Under the pieces are notes generated by a model. That model saw nothing but the letters and a program-made list of their open reading frames with translations. It was not told the origin of the DNA and searched no databases. The translations under genes and the position numbers were made by a program. From assembly GCA_037127255.1 (NCBI GenBank), contig JBANSL010000013.1, positions 7,752,188-7,816,187 on the forward strand: 64,000 nt of DNA. Reading direction: 5' to 3'. Numbering within the stretch: position 1 is the stretch's first letter; every line of letters starts with the position of its first letter. Source of the stretch: Persicaria tinctoria (Eukaryota; Streptophyta; Magnoliopsida; Caryophyllales; Polygonaceae). Below are positions 36,301-47,012 of this stretch, in pieces.

Positions 36301-37765
36301 CGAGATGGGAGTTCCTCCTCAGGTAATATGATCCTTGATCCAATAAGGAGATACATCGGCCAACCAATCAATCTCAAGGGATTAAAGGCTTTTCCCTTTC
36401 TAATCAATTAGGGTATGAGGAATCTTGTGATCTAGTGGGCTACTTCAACTGGCTTTAGCTGGAGTAGCCCACTAGATCACATGTATTAGGATTATTCATT
36501 CACATCTCAAAGATTAAGCAAACTTATATGTGAACATTCTTTGAAGGTATCAACGGCGACAACTACCTTTGCCATGTTGTTCTCATCATCCATGTCGGTC
36601 GTAGAGTACTACCTTCTCAAGCGATTCCCAATTCCATACAGTAAGTTGGATCAATCTCAACTACACTCTTGTGGTTAGGATTCACAAAACCCTTAAAATC
36701 AATATGCATTTGTCAAAGATGATGAAAATTGATCAAATTGATTAATGAGTGAATCTATCTATACCTTATTTCTTGGATGCAGCTTTGTACTTTGTTGGAG
36801 TGACGACCATAGCAGCACTTGTAGGACAATATGTCGTCAAGAAAGTGATTGCCGTCTTAGGAAGAGCGTCTATTATCATCTTTATCCTCGCTTTCACCAT
36901 ATTCATCAGTACCTTTTTTATTGGTAAGTTTACTTATTTTATCCAATGTGACTTCATGAGATCTTTATTGCCAATTCGGCCCAATGGGCCGGATTTGAAG
37001 GTTGGGCCCATTAGGTCTTGTGTTTTTTTAAGCGAGTTCTTTATACATAGATATAGACACAAACGAAAGTGGATATAGCGTCACATATGACATGTTGTGG
37101 TTGATTCTAAGGGAAAAAAAACATTTCCGTTAATTTTTTTATTAAAATAATATATTTTCATGATTTATAAAAAGTTATGATAAGTCATGCCTACTAAAAA
37201 ATATTAATAGATAAATATTTGATAAGTGTTATTTTATTTATATCTAGATTATTTTTTGGCATAAAGAATCACTTATATCAAAATTAATTATTTGATAGTT
37301 GTTATTTTATTTATATCTATATTTTTTCTTTGGTAGAATGAATTATTTATATTTAGATTCATTTTTATTTTATATTTTTCGCACAATTTGATCGTTATTA
37401 CTTTATTTCTCACAAAATTTCCCTTTATATTTCATGTTATTGTTATTATTTTAATTCTCATATTGCAATTCATATTTATTGTTTTTATCATATTTTTCAT
37501 AGCTTTTTTAAATAAATAATAATAAATGTAAATTTGAAATATTGTATTAATGTGTCCCGGACAACACACTAGTTGTAGTATATAGTGTATTAATAAATAC
37601 CCTAATATGAAACAACTTAAATTTAATTAAATTAGGGGTTTTCAAAGCTTATTAATCAAGGTTTTTGGTAATAGGCCTGCAGGGATTGAAGGGCTAATAC
37701 ACATGTTCCACAAAATAGAGCATCACAACTACATGGGGTTCGAAAGCATGTGTGCAACCCATTAA
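27378..37765 (+). CDS. TauE/SafE-family membrane protein, copy 2
   Basis: Exons: 27378-27545, 27657-27816, 34916-35116, 35279-35340, 35435-35459 (or 35462), 35606-35682, 35768-35854, 35947-36000, 36101-36322, 36547-36640, 36783-36923, 37683-37765 (stop TAA). About 457 residues. It differs from copy 1 at a few sites: two extra residues in the hydrophilic segment after the signal peptide, IRKRH for IRQRH, STFFI for STFLI, KIEHH for KIGHH, and a C terminus two residues shorter (CATH). The exon-5 donor that is GGTG|GTGAGC in copy 1 reads GGTG|ATGAGC here. A GT three bases upstream keeps the frame and drops one glycine in the loop. Intron 2 is 7.1 kb because of a copia insertion. It is probably functional if that intron is spliced. 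Confidence 0.82.
27839..28195. mobile_element. MITE in intron 2 of copy 2
   Basis: Orthologue of the MITE at 12971-13319, with the same inverted GATCCCC ends and flanking TA. It differs by small indels. Confidence 0.75.
28854..28993 (-). repeat. 3' LTR of the gag-less copia (140 bp)
   Basis: Plus-strand ends TGTAAGATT and TCTATCA. It differs from the partner LTR at five positions. Confidence 0.92.
28991..32591 (-). pseudogene. Copia pol (protease to RNase H), one frameshift, no gag
   Basis: Read right to left. The end of gag (glycine/arginine-rich) leads to protease [11 protein letters not shown], then integrase with HARLGHPS and CSSCQLGKH zinc ligands, DNGREF and QQNGKVER. A proline-rich linker follows, then reverse transcriptase ([15 protein letters not shown]) and RNase H ([18 protein letters not shown]), ending near 28991. 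The two long frames, 32591-30372 and 31267-28991, switch inside a homopolymer (C-run on the coding strand, plus-strand G-run at about 30955-30969). A single slip there breaks the polyprotein. The rest of pol is open, so this copy decayed little after insertion. Confidence 0.9.
30625..30812 (-). repeat. GC-rich minisatellite inside the copia linker
   Basis: About six copies of a core built on the palindrome gcgggcgccgc, spaced irregularly. Two longer copies include gtgtgggacggagggta and ggtttagttga. In the protein it encodes alternating Ala/Pro-rich repeats between integrase and reverse transcriptase. Confidence 0.8.
32826..32965 (-). repeat. 5' LTR of the gag-less copia (140 bp)
   Basis: Outer end TATCA next to ACCAT (32966-32970). 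The inner end reads TTTAAGATT where the partner has TGTAAGATT. Confidence 0.9.
33617..34689. mobile_element. Stowaway-like MITE split by a solo LTR (intron 2, copy 2)
   Basis: Orthologue of 14611-15693, with the same TA-flanked CTC...GTTTCAAAATAA ends. Confidence 0.85.
33694..34534 (-). mobile_element. Solo LTR (841 bp), copy 2
   Basis: Orthologue of 14688-15528, equal in length, with TATTA at 33689-33693 and 34535-34539. I count about 12 differences over 841 bases between the two, a rough measure (about 1.4%) of divergence since the gene duplication. Confidence 0.82.
36427..36480. repeat. Hairpin in intron 9 of copy 2
   Basis: Same structure as 17430-17483, with one mismatch in the left arm (ctacttca for ctactcca). 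Confidence 0.8.
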
Positions 37766-39010
37766 CGTTCGATGATCGATCAAGCCCTATACATGTACCT
37801 TTTTTATTTTTTCCGTGAGTATTTATATATGTCCACTTTGTGAGCTCCACTCAGGCCCGGACCTGATGTGAAGCCCAACCGGCCCTCATTTCCGATAGTT
37901 CTATTAATATAAAGTCTTATTATTAGTTACCTTGTATGCTTATTTTGTGTTTATGGACGAGGGACAAAAATGGATCCCATCATCCCAACTCGGCAAGTCC
38001 CAAACCTATCAAGCACAAATCAATTAATTTGATTTAAAAAAAATGTCCCTTTCACCTCACAAGCTCTTAATTCGAGTGAAATAAGCTGAAATCCCATTAG
38101 GATTCTAAGATATACTAGCAATCGCTTTTTTCACAGTGAAAAGTTGTGCAATATTGGACTAATTAAGAAAAACGAGACAACAAACCAGAAAAAATATCCA
38201 TTGCGGAATTGCACAAAAGAAAACTATCGGCCAATTTTGCTGAGAGGTTTGATATGGGAGTGTCCCTCCCACATTGATTATAAAAGAGTAAAAATGATGG
38301 GTTATAAGGAAGGGTGAAACTCTACCCAATACCTTAAGCTTTTGTGTTAAGTTGGTGGATCCCCGCCTTATAATCGCAAAAATAATAATAATAAATCAAT
38401 ATAACCCGACACGTGTTTGTCTCCCGTTAACGGCCCGTCGGATATTTCACAAATTTCAGTTTTCATTGCATTCAACAAACAAGAAGTAACCATATCATTA
38501 TAGCGTTGCCATTTCCAAATATTTGGAGAATTCGTCGAAGGTTTAGGAATAGACCGTACCCATCAATAAAATCTATCTTATTCTCTGTGAAAAGAGCAAT
38601 TGAAACAACTCGTTTCCAAGAAAAGAAACCAGAACCATCGAACACAGTCTTTTTCTAATCTACATTTCACTCACATTTACATTTCCATTTGCATTTCTGG
38701 TTTTGTCTTCTTCCTGCACTTTCCCATCTTTGCCCCTGCGAGGGTTTTGCCTCCTTAAGCTGGACTATATAAGTTTTACATTTATGTTATTTTGGAATAA
38801 GAGAGAATGATTGGGAACCTGCAACCCTAGCCCAGTCGCTCAGTTCATTACATTCATCTTCACACAGATGATCAACACTGTTTGATTGATTTTCGTTTTA
38901 TTGAGCTTTTGATCTAGCTTAAATCTAGATCTTTACAATATTATCCTGATTTTAAGTCTTAATTATCGGAAAGTGCAGGTGTGAACGTTTAATTTTCACT
39001 TGAACCAACT
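37766..39010. other. 3' flank of gene copy 2, no gene recognised
   Basis: 37766-38122 matches the 3' flank of copy 1. 38123-39010 is present only here because copy 1 has a deletion. It contains no recognisable exon or TE. A short open frame over the last exon is a shadow. The target duplicate TGATC (39011-39015) follows. Confidence 0.55.
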
Positions 39011-39139
39011 TGATCTATGGACCAGCTTAGCTCAAATCAGCTAGGACTACTAGCTCGGGTGTGAGTGGTTCAATGAGAGCTAGGAACTAGATGGACGAGC
39101 GACACGTGTATGGTGAGGATATGTTTAGCAGTTAGGTGT

Positions 39140-40489
39140 TGATGTGGTCTAAACCAACACAAGAATAGTGTAGCCTGAACAAACCTCGCAAGAATACGAG
39201 ATCAATTGCAGTATACGGATATCGATCACGGGGATTATATATGTATCAATTGTTATCTAGAACTAATAAGCTAAGCCAATAAAGAGGGGTTTGATTTTAA
39301 ACTAAACTAAGAAAATCAAGAAAAGATTATCAAGAAAATATACATGAGAAGTAATTCCAAAGTTAAAGATTCCCACGACAATGCCACAAAGAATTCAACC
39401 TGATCTTCACTCGAACTTCATCTTCTTAATATGTCAAATTGAAGGTAAATTATCTAAAGTCATCACTACTCAGCTGTCGCATGTTGTAGTGATTGTGTCT
39501 AAATTAACAAAATCTAGACCCGTTAAGTTCTTTATAGATCTTAGGAGAAAATCAATTAAACTTTCGCTGTCGCGTTCCGCCTAACCGATTCAAACCTAAG
39601 AATCTATGATAATTTATTAATCCTCAAGAGTCCTCAACAATCGTTTAAATGTCACAATAACAATTGTTGATTCCTCAAGTTCAATCCTAGGGTTCCAATA
39701 GACACAATTCCCCTTTCGGGTTCATGAAATCCATCCAAGTATCCAATTTCAATTCGCAGCGGTAGCATCTTCAATCTAAAAATGATTCTAATTGATTGAC
39801 ATCAATTAGGTTAAGCAACTAGGATCAAATCAATTCATAAAATTCAGACTAAGTTCAAGCAAATATCGAAATCAAACAATTCGTGACATTGTCGGGTTCA
39901 CCCTAACCCTAGAACGGAAAATTTAGCTAAACATAATATAGAAAGCAATTGAATAAATTAAAGCCATGCTTAAAATAAAATGCAAACCAGAAATCTTCGC
40001 CCTCGATCTAAAGTGCAGTACCGAAAACAAAAGAAACAAAACTAAACTGAAACCTAAAACTACGCCGGCCGTAGCCTTGCGGCGTTCCTCCAAAATCTGA
40101 ACCAAGAGCCCCCCTTTGTTCTTCCACATACGGCAGTATATATTTAGATAACTTTATAAAAATTACAATTTCAGCCCACGAAGTTAAAGAATTAAAATCT
40201 AACCCAACACCCAATTATAAAGTTAATTCTATCAAACAACCCTCAAGTTTAGAAACTTCTCAATTGCCAATTTAGCTCCTCAAGTCCAATCCAATATCCT
40301 TGCCGCTCCATATTAAAGCTTGAATTTCCACAATATCGCTTTCAAAGTGCCTGAAATCAATAAAAACCCGGTGTGGACTCCGAAAATGCAAAATAAACTA
40401 CATAAAGTATAAAATATGATAAATATGCATAAAAATGCTCTAAACTAATATGCAAATGCAACCCTAAAATATGACTAAATTAGATGTCA
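39140..40489. mobile_element. 1350-bp insertion in the element A 5' LTR
   Basis: Flanked by an exact 8-bp repeat TTAGGTGT (39132-39139 and 40490-40497), which is single in the intact 3' LTRs. The ends read TGATGTGG...GATGTCA, so TG...CA as in an LTR, and there is no coding domain. A solo LTR of a gypsy element (minus strand) is my best guess, but an 8-bp duplication is longer than usual for LTR elements, and the ends are not clear hAT inverted repeats. Confidence 0.7.
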
Positions 40490-40689
40490 TTAGGTGTGAG
40501 GGCCTATATAAGGCCTCATCCTCCTCTGTAACAGACAACACAAGAGGGAATAAATCCCAACTTTCAGATCTCACTTTGCCTTCATTTTCTTCCTTCAATT
40601 GAGTTCGAAACTGGTGATTCCATTTCATATGGTATCAGAGCAAAGAATGATCAAATCGAGGAATTGATTGTGCTTTCTAATCGAAGACG

Positions 40690-43600
40690 ATGGGAGATAC
40701 ATATGCTTCAGTCCTGCGAAATCAAGGCGGAGATCAGCATCTTCGGAATCAGGTGGGAGACCAGCAGATTCAGATGGCGTCGAATGATCCGCTTGCGAAC
40801 TCGGATCATCCAGGCGCTCAGTTGGTTGCTGATGTGTTCAATGGATCGAATTTCCTCAGCCGGATGAGGAATGTTAAGATTGCACTTGGAGCAAAATTAA
40901 AGCTTGGTTTCATAGAAGGAACCGTGGTAAAGCCGCCGGATGATTCTCCCAATAGTCAGAGATGGATGAGAGCCGACTACATGGTGAGGTGCTGGCTCAT
41001 CAACTCCATGGATCAAAGGATAGCAGAGTCCGTCATGTATGCGACTTCGGCTCAAGAGCTATGGGGAGAGATTCTTGAAAGGTATGGACAATCCAACATT
41101 CCTTTACTTTATCGACTAAAGAAGGAATTGAACTCCATGGTTCAAGGATCAGATTCAGTGGGAGATTATTTCGGAAAGCTGAAGAAAGTTTGGAATGATA
41201 TAGCGAGTCCTGAAGGTGTACCACAGTGTAATTGTGGAATCTTAGAGAAATGCACTTGTCAGGTGATACGAAAGATGATTCAAAAGGAAGAAAGAAACAA
41301 GTTAATGCAGTTTCTAATGGGATTAAATGATGATTATGAGTTTGCTAGAAACCAGGTTATGGCGATTGATCCCTTACCCAACCTGAGTCGTGCCTTTTAC
41401 ATTGTGAATCAAGTTGAGCAATGTGGAGGCACACCAAATGATGAATCTGGATCACAGTCTAAGCATGGTGAAGATGTTGTTGCCTTAAATGCAGGGAGAA
41501 ATCAGTCTGGTAATTGGAAAAGGGAAGGAGAGAAGAAACAACGTGAAGAATTCAAGAAGTGTGACTTTTGTGGCAACAATGGGCACATAAGGGATACCTG
41601 CTACAAGCTTAATGGATTCCCAAAGTGTGACTTCTGTGGGAACAAAGGACACCAGATGGATTCATGCTACAAGCTACATGGTTATCCAAATAAGGAGAAA
41701 GGATCAAAGGGAAAGCAAGGTGCAAGATCGTCTGCTAACTCAGTAGATGTGCAGGGATCCAGTGAGTCTCCCTTGGATATGGGAAAAGAAAATCAGTTTG
41801 ACAATGGCATTGTGAATGGTGTATGCAGAGAGGTCATGAAGATGATGAAAGGAAAGCAAGTGCAGATGGAGAATGATGACTGCTTTGCTGCTGCAAATTT
41901 CTCAAGTAACTACAATTACTCTAAAGCTTTGATGATTGAGAAAATAGATGGGAAAGAATTCTGGATTGTAGATACTGGGGCTACAGATCATATGCTATAT
42001 GATTTAAATGTGCTCAAGAATAGACATAGGATTGCTAAAGTCATACAGATAGCCTTACCAGATGATTCAGTTATAGTAGTTGACACAGTTGGATCTGTCA
42101 CTTTCAGTTCGAGTCTTGAGCTTAAGAATGTGTTGTATGTTCCATCTTTCAAGCACAATCTGTTGTCTGTGGGTAGACTAGTTGAGGAGACTGGATTGAT
42201 AACCATATTCACGGCTCACAAATGCTTATTTCAGGACCCTACCACTAACAAAATTGTGGGAAGAGGACACAGGATCAGTGGGCTATACATCATCAAAACT
42301 GAGGATGCTGGTGCTATGCTGGATGTGCCACTTGGTGGTTTTTATGATTCAATAAAGTCTTGTAGTCACTCAATAAAACTTAAGGATAATCATGAACTAG
42401 ATATTGTTCATGCAAGACTTGGCCATAGCTCCATATCCAAGCTTATGCACTTGGAACAGTTTAAGCATTTGAATTGTAAAGACTTCTTTTGTGATAGCTG
42501 TGTTTTAGCTAAACATCACAGATTTCCTTTCAATAGAAGTGAATCATTGGCTCCTAATGTCTTTCATCTTGTTCACTTTGATGTATGGGGACCCTATAGA
42601 GTGACTGCACATGATGGTGCTCGATATTTTTTTACTGTCTTGGATGACCACAACAGATACACTTGGACTTATTTGTTGGCTTCGAAGGTTCAGGTGTTGA
42701 CTGATATAAAGGGTTTCTTAGCCTATGCAAGGAATCAGTTTGAATGCACAGTTAAAGTGGCAAGGAGTGACAATGGATCTGAATTCATCCAGAGAACTTG
42801 TCAAGGGTTGCTTGCTGATTTAGGAATTGTGCACCAGAAGAGCATACCTCGGGTCCCTCAGCAAAATGGAAGAATTGAGCGCAAGCACATGCATTTGATA
42901 GAGACATCTCGTGCCATAAGGCTCCATTCAAGCCTCCCAATCAGGTTTTGGAGTGACTGTGTGACTGCAGCCACTCATATCATCAACTTACTTCTAAGTT
43001 CAGTTCTAGATTGGAAGGTACCATTTGAGATTTTGCATAAGAAACCTGCAGTATACCAGGCTCTCAAAGTTGTTGGTTGTTTATGTTTTGGGAAAAGGAG
43101 AACAGCTTACAGAGACAAGTTTGGTCATCAAGCCATCAAGAGTGTATTCTTGGGATATCCAGGAAATATTAAAGGATACAAACTCCTTGATTTGGCCACC
43201 AACACAGTGTTTTTCAGTAGGGATGTGGTCTTCAGAGAAACTGAGTTTCCTTTCTCTAAGGAGTGCCCAAGCAAGAGCTCTAATTCTAGGCCTATTCTTC
43301 CTAGGGTGAATCCCTGTGATGATGAAGTGGTCCCTATCAGGCAAGCTTCTGATCCTCCCAGTGATATCAATTTTCCATCTTCACATGGTGAAGCTTCTGG
43401 TGGTCCAAATACTGGCATTGACTTGGCAGTTGAACCAAGTCTGAGTGGTGAGCAGGTAGCTGACAGTTCAGAAGTGGTCCAGGAGATAGTTCGACCCTTG
43501 AGAAGGTATGGGAGACAAAGGCATACACCAGCCACACTGACTGATTTCATTTGTCCTACATTGCATGCTTCTCCATCTCGGTCAGCATCTTTCATGCTGA

Positions 43601-45000
43601 GACAGTTGTTTGATTTGGGTGATTTTTCACAAGAATATGTGGCTTCTTTTCATGCAATGATAAACATTAGAGAACCCACATCTTTCAAAGAAGCTTCTAA
43701 GGATCCTAGATGGATGGAAGCTATGCAAAAAGAGATTGATGCTCTCCAACTGAACATCACATGGATAGTTACAGATTTGCCCAAGGATAAGAGGGAAATA
43801 AGGTGTAAATGGATATTCAAGGTGAACTACAAACCGGATGGTTCAGTGGAGAGGTTCAAAGCAAGGCTTTTTGCAAAGGGGTTTACACAAGTAAAGGACA
43901 AAGATTATAAACTTACTTTTTCACCAGTGGCAAAGCTTACTACTGTCAGATTAGTGCTGGCTTTAGCAACTGGTAAGAGTTGGAATGTGCACCAACTAGA
44001 TATTAATAATATCTTCTTGCACGGCTTCTTTGATGAGGATGTTTACATGAATCCTCCCGAGGGGTTTTTCACTGGTTCTCCAGGACAGGTTTGCAAATTA
44101 CGAAGATCTTTGTATGGGTTGAAGCAAGCTTCCCGATAGTGGAACCTAGAGCTATCAAAGTTCTTATGCTCCCTGGGTTTTGTAAAATCAAAACATGATT
44201 ACTCTCTGTTTGTAAGAGAAAAGTCAGGCCTTCAAACATTTGCAGTTGTATATGTTGATGATCTCTTGATCACAGGTTCAGATACAACTTTCATCACACA
44301 TAGTAAGGCTTTATTACATAAAGCTTTTACTATTAAAGATCTCAGATTAGTGAGGTACTTTTTGGGCATTGAAGTGGCTAGATTAGCTCATGGCATGCTT
44401 CTGAACCAGAGGAAGTATATTGCAGATATCATCACTGATACCCACATGATTGATTGCAAGCTTGCAATCTTCCCTCTACGTAGGGGTTTGAAATTGTCTA
44501 TTGATGATGGAGAGTTGCTACCAGACCTAGAATCATACAGAAGGTTGATTGGTAGGTTACTCTACTTGAACTTCACTAGGCCTGATCTCTCTTATTCTAT
44601 AAAACATCTTAGTCAATTCCTGAGTTCTCCAAGACTTCCTCATTTGCAAGCAACTTTGCACATTGTTAGATACTTGAAGCACACCATCAATTGGGGTCTG
44701 TTTTACCCAAGTGAGTGTTCCATTTCTCTTGCTGCCTACAACGACGTTGATTGGGGAGCATGTCAATTCTCTGCTCGATCCTTGTCGGGTTATTGTGTCT
44801 TCTTTGGTCCTTCCCTCATCTCTTGGAAGACCAAGAAACAGAAGACGGTTTCTAAGTCGAGTGCTGAGTCCGAATACAAATGTATGTCAACTGCAGCGGG
44901 TGAAGTGGTATGGATAACCGGGTTACTTCAGGATTTGTCTGTTGTTGTGCCTATGCCAGTTACACTCTTTTGCGACAATATAAGGCTGCCCAACACATAG
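40690..45000 (+). pseudogene. Copia element A gag-pol, copy 2, nearly open
   Basis: One long frame of 1149 codons (40690-44139) covers gag (two zinc knuckles), protease (WIVDTGATDHM, catalytic DTG intact), integrase (DVWGPY, SDNGSEF, NGRIERK) and the first half of reverse transcriptase. It ends at a TAG (44137-44139) where copy 1 has CAG, just after [10 protein letters not shown]. The rest of RT (YVDDLLITG) and most of RNase H continue in 44266-45000, which ends at a one-base indel shared with copy 1. A 70-base deletion near 45028 then removes part of the RNase H tail. It is better preserved than copy 1 but not functional. Confidence 0.9.
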
Positions 45001-45157
45001 CTGCTCATCCAGTCTATCATGAACGCACATGTTCAGTCATCAGCTCAACTTGCTGACATTCTTGCAAAACCATTGGGAGAGGTCCAACATAGGTAATTAT
45101 CCTTCAAGTTGAGTTTGGTGGGTACTCCCCGAAGTCCAACTTGAGGGGGGGGGGGGG

Positions 45158-45413
45158 TATGGACCAGCTTAGCTCAGATCAGCTAGGACTACTAGCTCGG
45201 GTGAGGGTGGTTCAATGAGAGCTAGGAACTAGATGGATGAGCGACACGTGTATGGTGAGGATATGTTTGGCAGTTAGGTGTGAAGGCCTATATAAGGCCT
45301 CATCCTCCTCTGTAACAGGCAACACGAGAGGGAATAAATCCCAACTTTCAGATCTCACTTTGCCTTCATTTTCTTCCTTCAATTGAGTTCCAAACTGGTG
45401 ATTCTAGTTCATA
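45158..45413 (+). repeat. 3' LTR of element A copy 2 (256 bp)
   Basis: TATGGACC...TTCATA, preceded by a 13-base G-run and followed by TGATC. Confidence 0.88.
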
Positions 45414-45418
45414 TGATC

Positions 45419-45776
45419 TTCCTAGATAAACTGCCAAACTTCATAATGAATTAAGCCAACTTTGTTCCTGGATATATTTAACTCATTTTAAGCACGGTTG
45501 AGTTGAGTGACATTACTTGTAATTAATACGATTGTATACGATATATAACTTATATATATATATATATAAAAGTTATCACTTATTGATGATTAGAGAATCA
45601 ATCAGCTCATAGATGAAATCAATGAATAAGAAGAGACTAAGAAGGTCGAGAAACTTCCTGTTGGATTCAACAAAATTCAATGGGAATGAGAGGACATAAA
45701 TTCTACTACTGTATTAATTTCCCCAACCAAACAGGCTAGACTTCCCTCTCTTCTTAGACTCCTTGTTGACAGAGTC
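45419..45776. other. Spacer, paralogue of 24777-25172
   Basis: Same sequence as the spacer after element A copy 1, with a shorter AT run (about 45541-45568). No gene. Confidence 0.7.
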
Positions 45777-46409
45777 TTTAAAAATTTTAACTTCGGAAAT
45801 TTCACGAGGTACCCCCGAGATATCGCGAAATTCACGCGGTGACCACTTCTTTTACACCTTTCACGTGGTACCCCTGAGGTTTGGGATTCTTTCACCCCGT
45901 ACCCTTCTCCCCTTTTTGTTAACAGTTCTGTTAAGTTTTAAAAAAAAAATCGATTAGAAACAGGCCGGAGTGTTGGGCAAACTAAGGAACAACGAATAAC
46001 TCGACAGTGAACGACGAGAGGAATGGCGAAGGAGGGCGGCGCAACGACGACGGAGGGCGAAAGAGGTCTCAATCAATCAAAATCGAACCCAAACACAAAA
46101 AATCCATCTGTTCGCATCAGAGTTTTATCGGAAAAGCTTGAGGATGCGCCGCCCTAGGTGGTGGCTGGAGGTTTTTGCCACCACCAATAGCCTCCTTGAC
46201 CCCTTTGCTCTCTAATCCAGCCGGTTACCTACCAGATCCGGTGAGTATTGTCTCAGATCTGAAATTACACTATTGTTCATCGTCTTTCTTGTTTGGCTGC
46301 TACCTCAAAGGCGATCCTCCAGCCCTTCTCGGAGCTCCTCCAGCCGCCCACATCCAGATCCAACCTGTCAGTGTTGAATACCGTCCACAATCGACCCTAA
46401 TCGACCCTA
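45777..46409. mobile_element. Left half of the Mutator-like element (second copy)
   Basis: Matches 25173-25795: the left inverted end and the start of the captured interior. It stops abruptly after a small duplication (aatcgaccctaatcgaccct) at about 46400. Intron 2 sequence of the TauE-like gene then begins, so the right half, a promoter and exons 1-2 are missing. Confidence 0.75.
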
Positions 46410-46721
46410 GTTTTTTTTTTTTGAAAAAAAAGCACTCTTCAAATACAAGAATTTTCACAAAATCACCCTATACATTTAAAAATCATCCATAACTGTTTCT
46501 ATTTAAATTTTTTTATATGAAACCATGTTCAGATCTTGAAATAACAAGTATAACAAGTCTTGGTATAAGTCAGTGGACTCTTCTTTTATTGTCAATTGAT
46601 TTTATAATAGAACCTACTCAGCTTTTGTGCTAAGCTACTAGCGCCCTTGCACAATTAATATTTTCAATTACTTTTATAATGAAATTTCACCGGTGCCATG
46701 TACATATATTTGTTTATATAT
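46410..46721 (+). pseudogene. Intron 2 fragment of TauE-like copy 3
   Basis: Homologous to about 13360-13705 of copy 1 (cttcaaatac, gaattttcacaaaatcaccc, ggtgccatgtacatatattt) but much more diverged than copies 1 and 2 are from each other. It marks where copy 3 begins. It is cut by copia B at 46722. Confidence 0.75.
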
Positions 46722-46911
46722 TGTTAGTAGAAGAGATTCTGTTATGTGAGGTGAGAAGTTTGTTAGGAGAGTTAAGCTGTTGTTAGTCCTATATAAGCTC
46801 TCTCTCTCCCTCATTGTGATCAATTCAGTTCATTTTGTTGTTGTTCTGTAATAACAGAAACAAGAGTTCAGTTCATTCTCTCTCTCTTTCAATTGGCTCT
46901 TTCGATCATCA
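46722..46911 (+). repeat. 5' LTR of copia B
   Basis: Contains a CT-rich stretch and cctatataagctc, a likely TATA box. Confidence 0.9.
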
Positions 46912-47012
46912 TGGTATCAGAGCAATTCTCATGATCGCAAGAGTTTTCTTTCTTTCGATTCTGTTTCCGCAATCTCAGATCGCCCTCACCAATCTCCATT
47001 GATTCTTCTGCA

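Larger units (their letters stand above)
39016..45413 (+). mobile_element. Ty1/copia element A, copy 2, with an insertion in its 5' LTR
   Basis: TGATC flanks the element at 39011-39015 and 45414-45418. The LTRs begin TATGGACC and end TTCATA, so they have TA...TA rather than TG...CA termini. The internal sites agree: the primer-binding site TGGTATCAGAGC starts at 40630, right after CATA, and the G-run ends at 45157, right before TATGG. The 5' LTR is 39016-39139 plus 40498-40629, interrupted by 39140-40489. The 3' LTR is 45158-45413 (256 bp). The two LTRs differ at about 11 sites. Confidence 0.92.
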
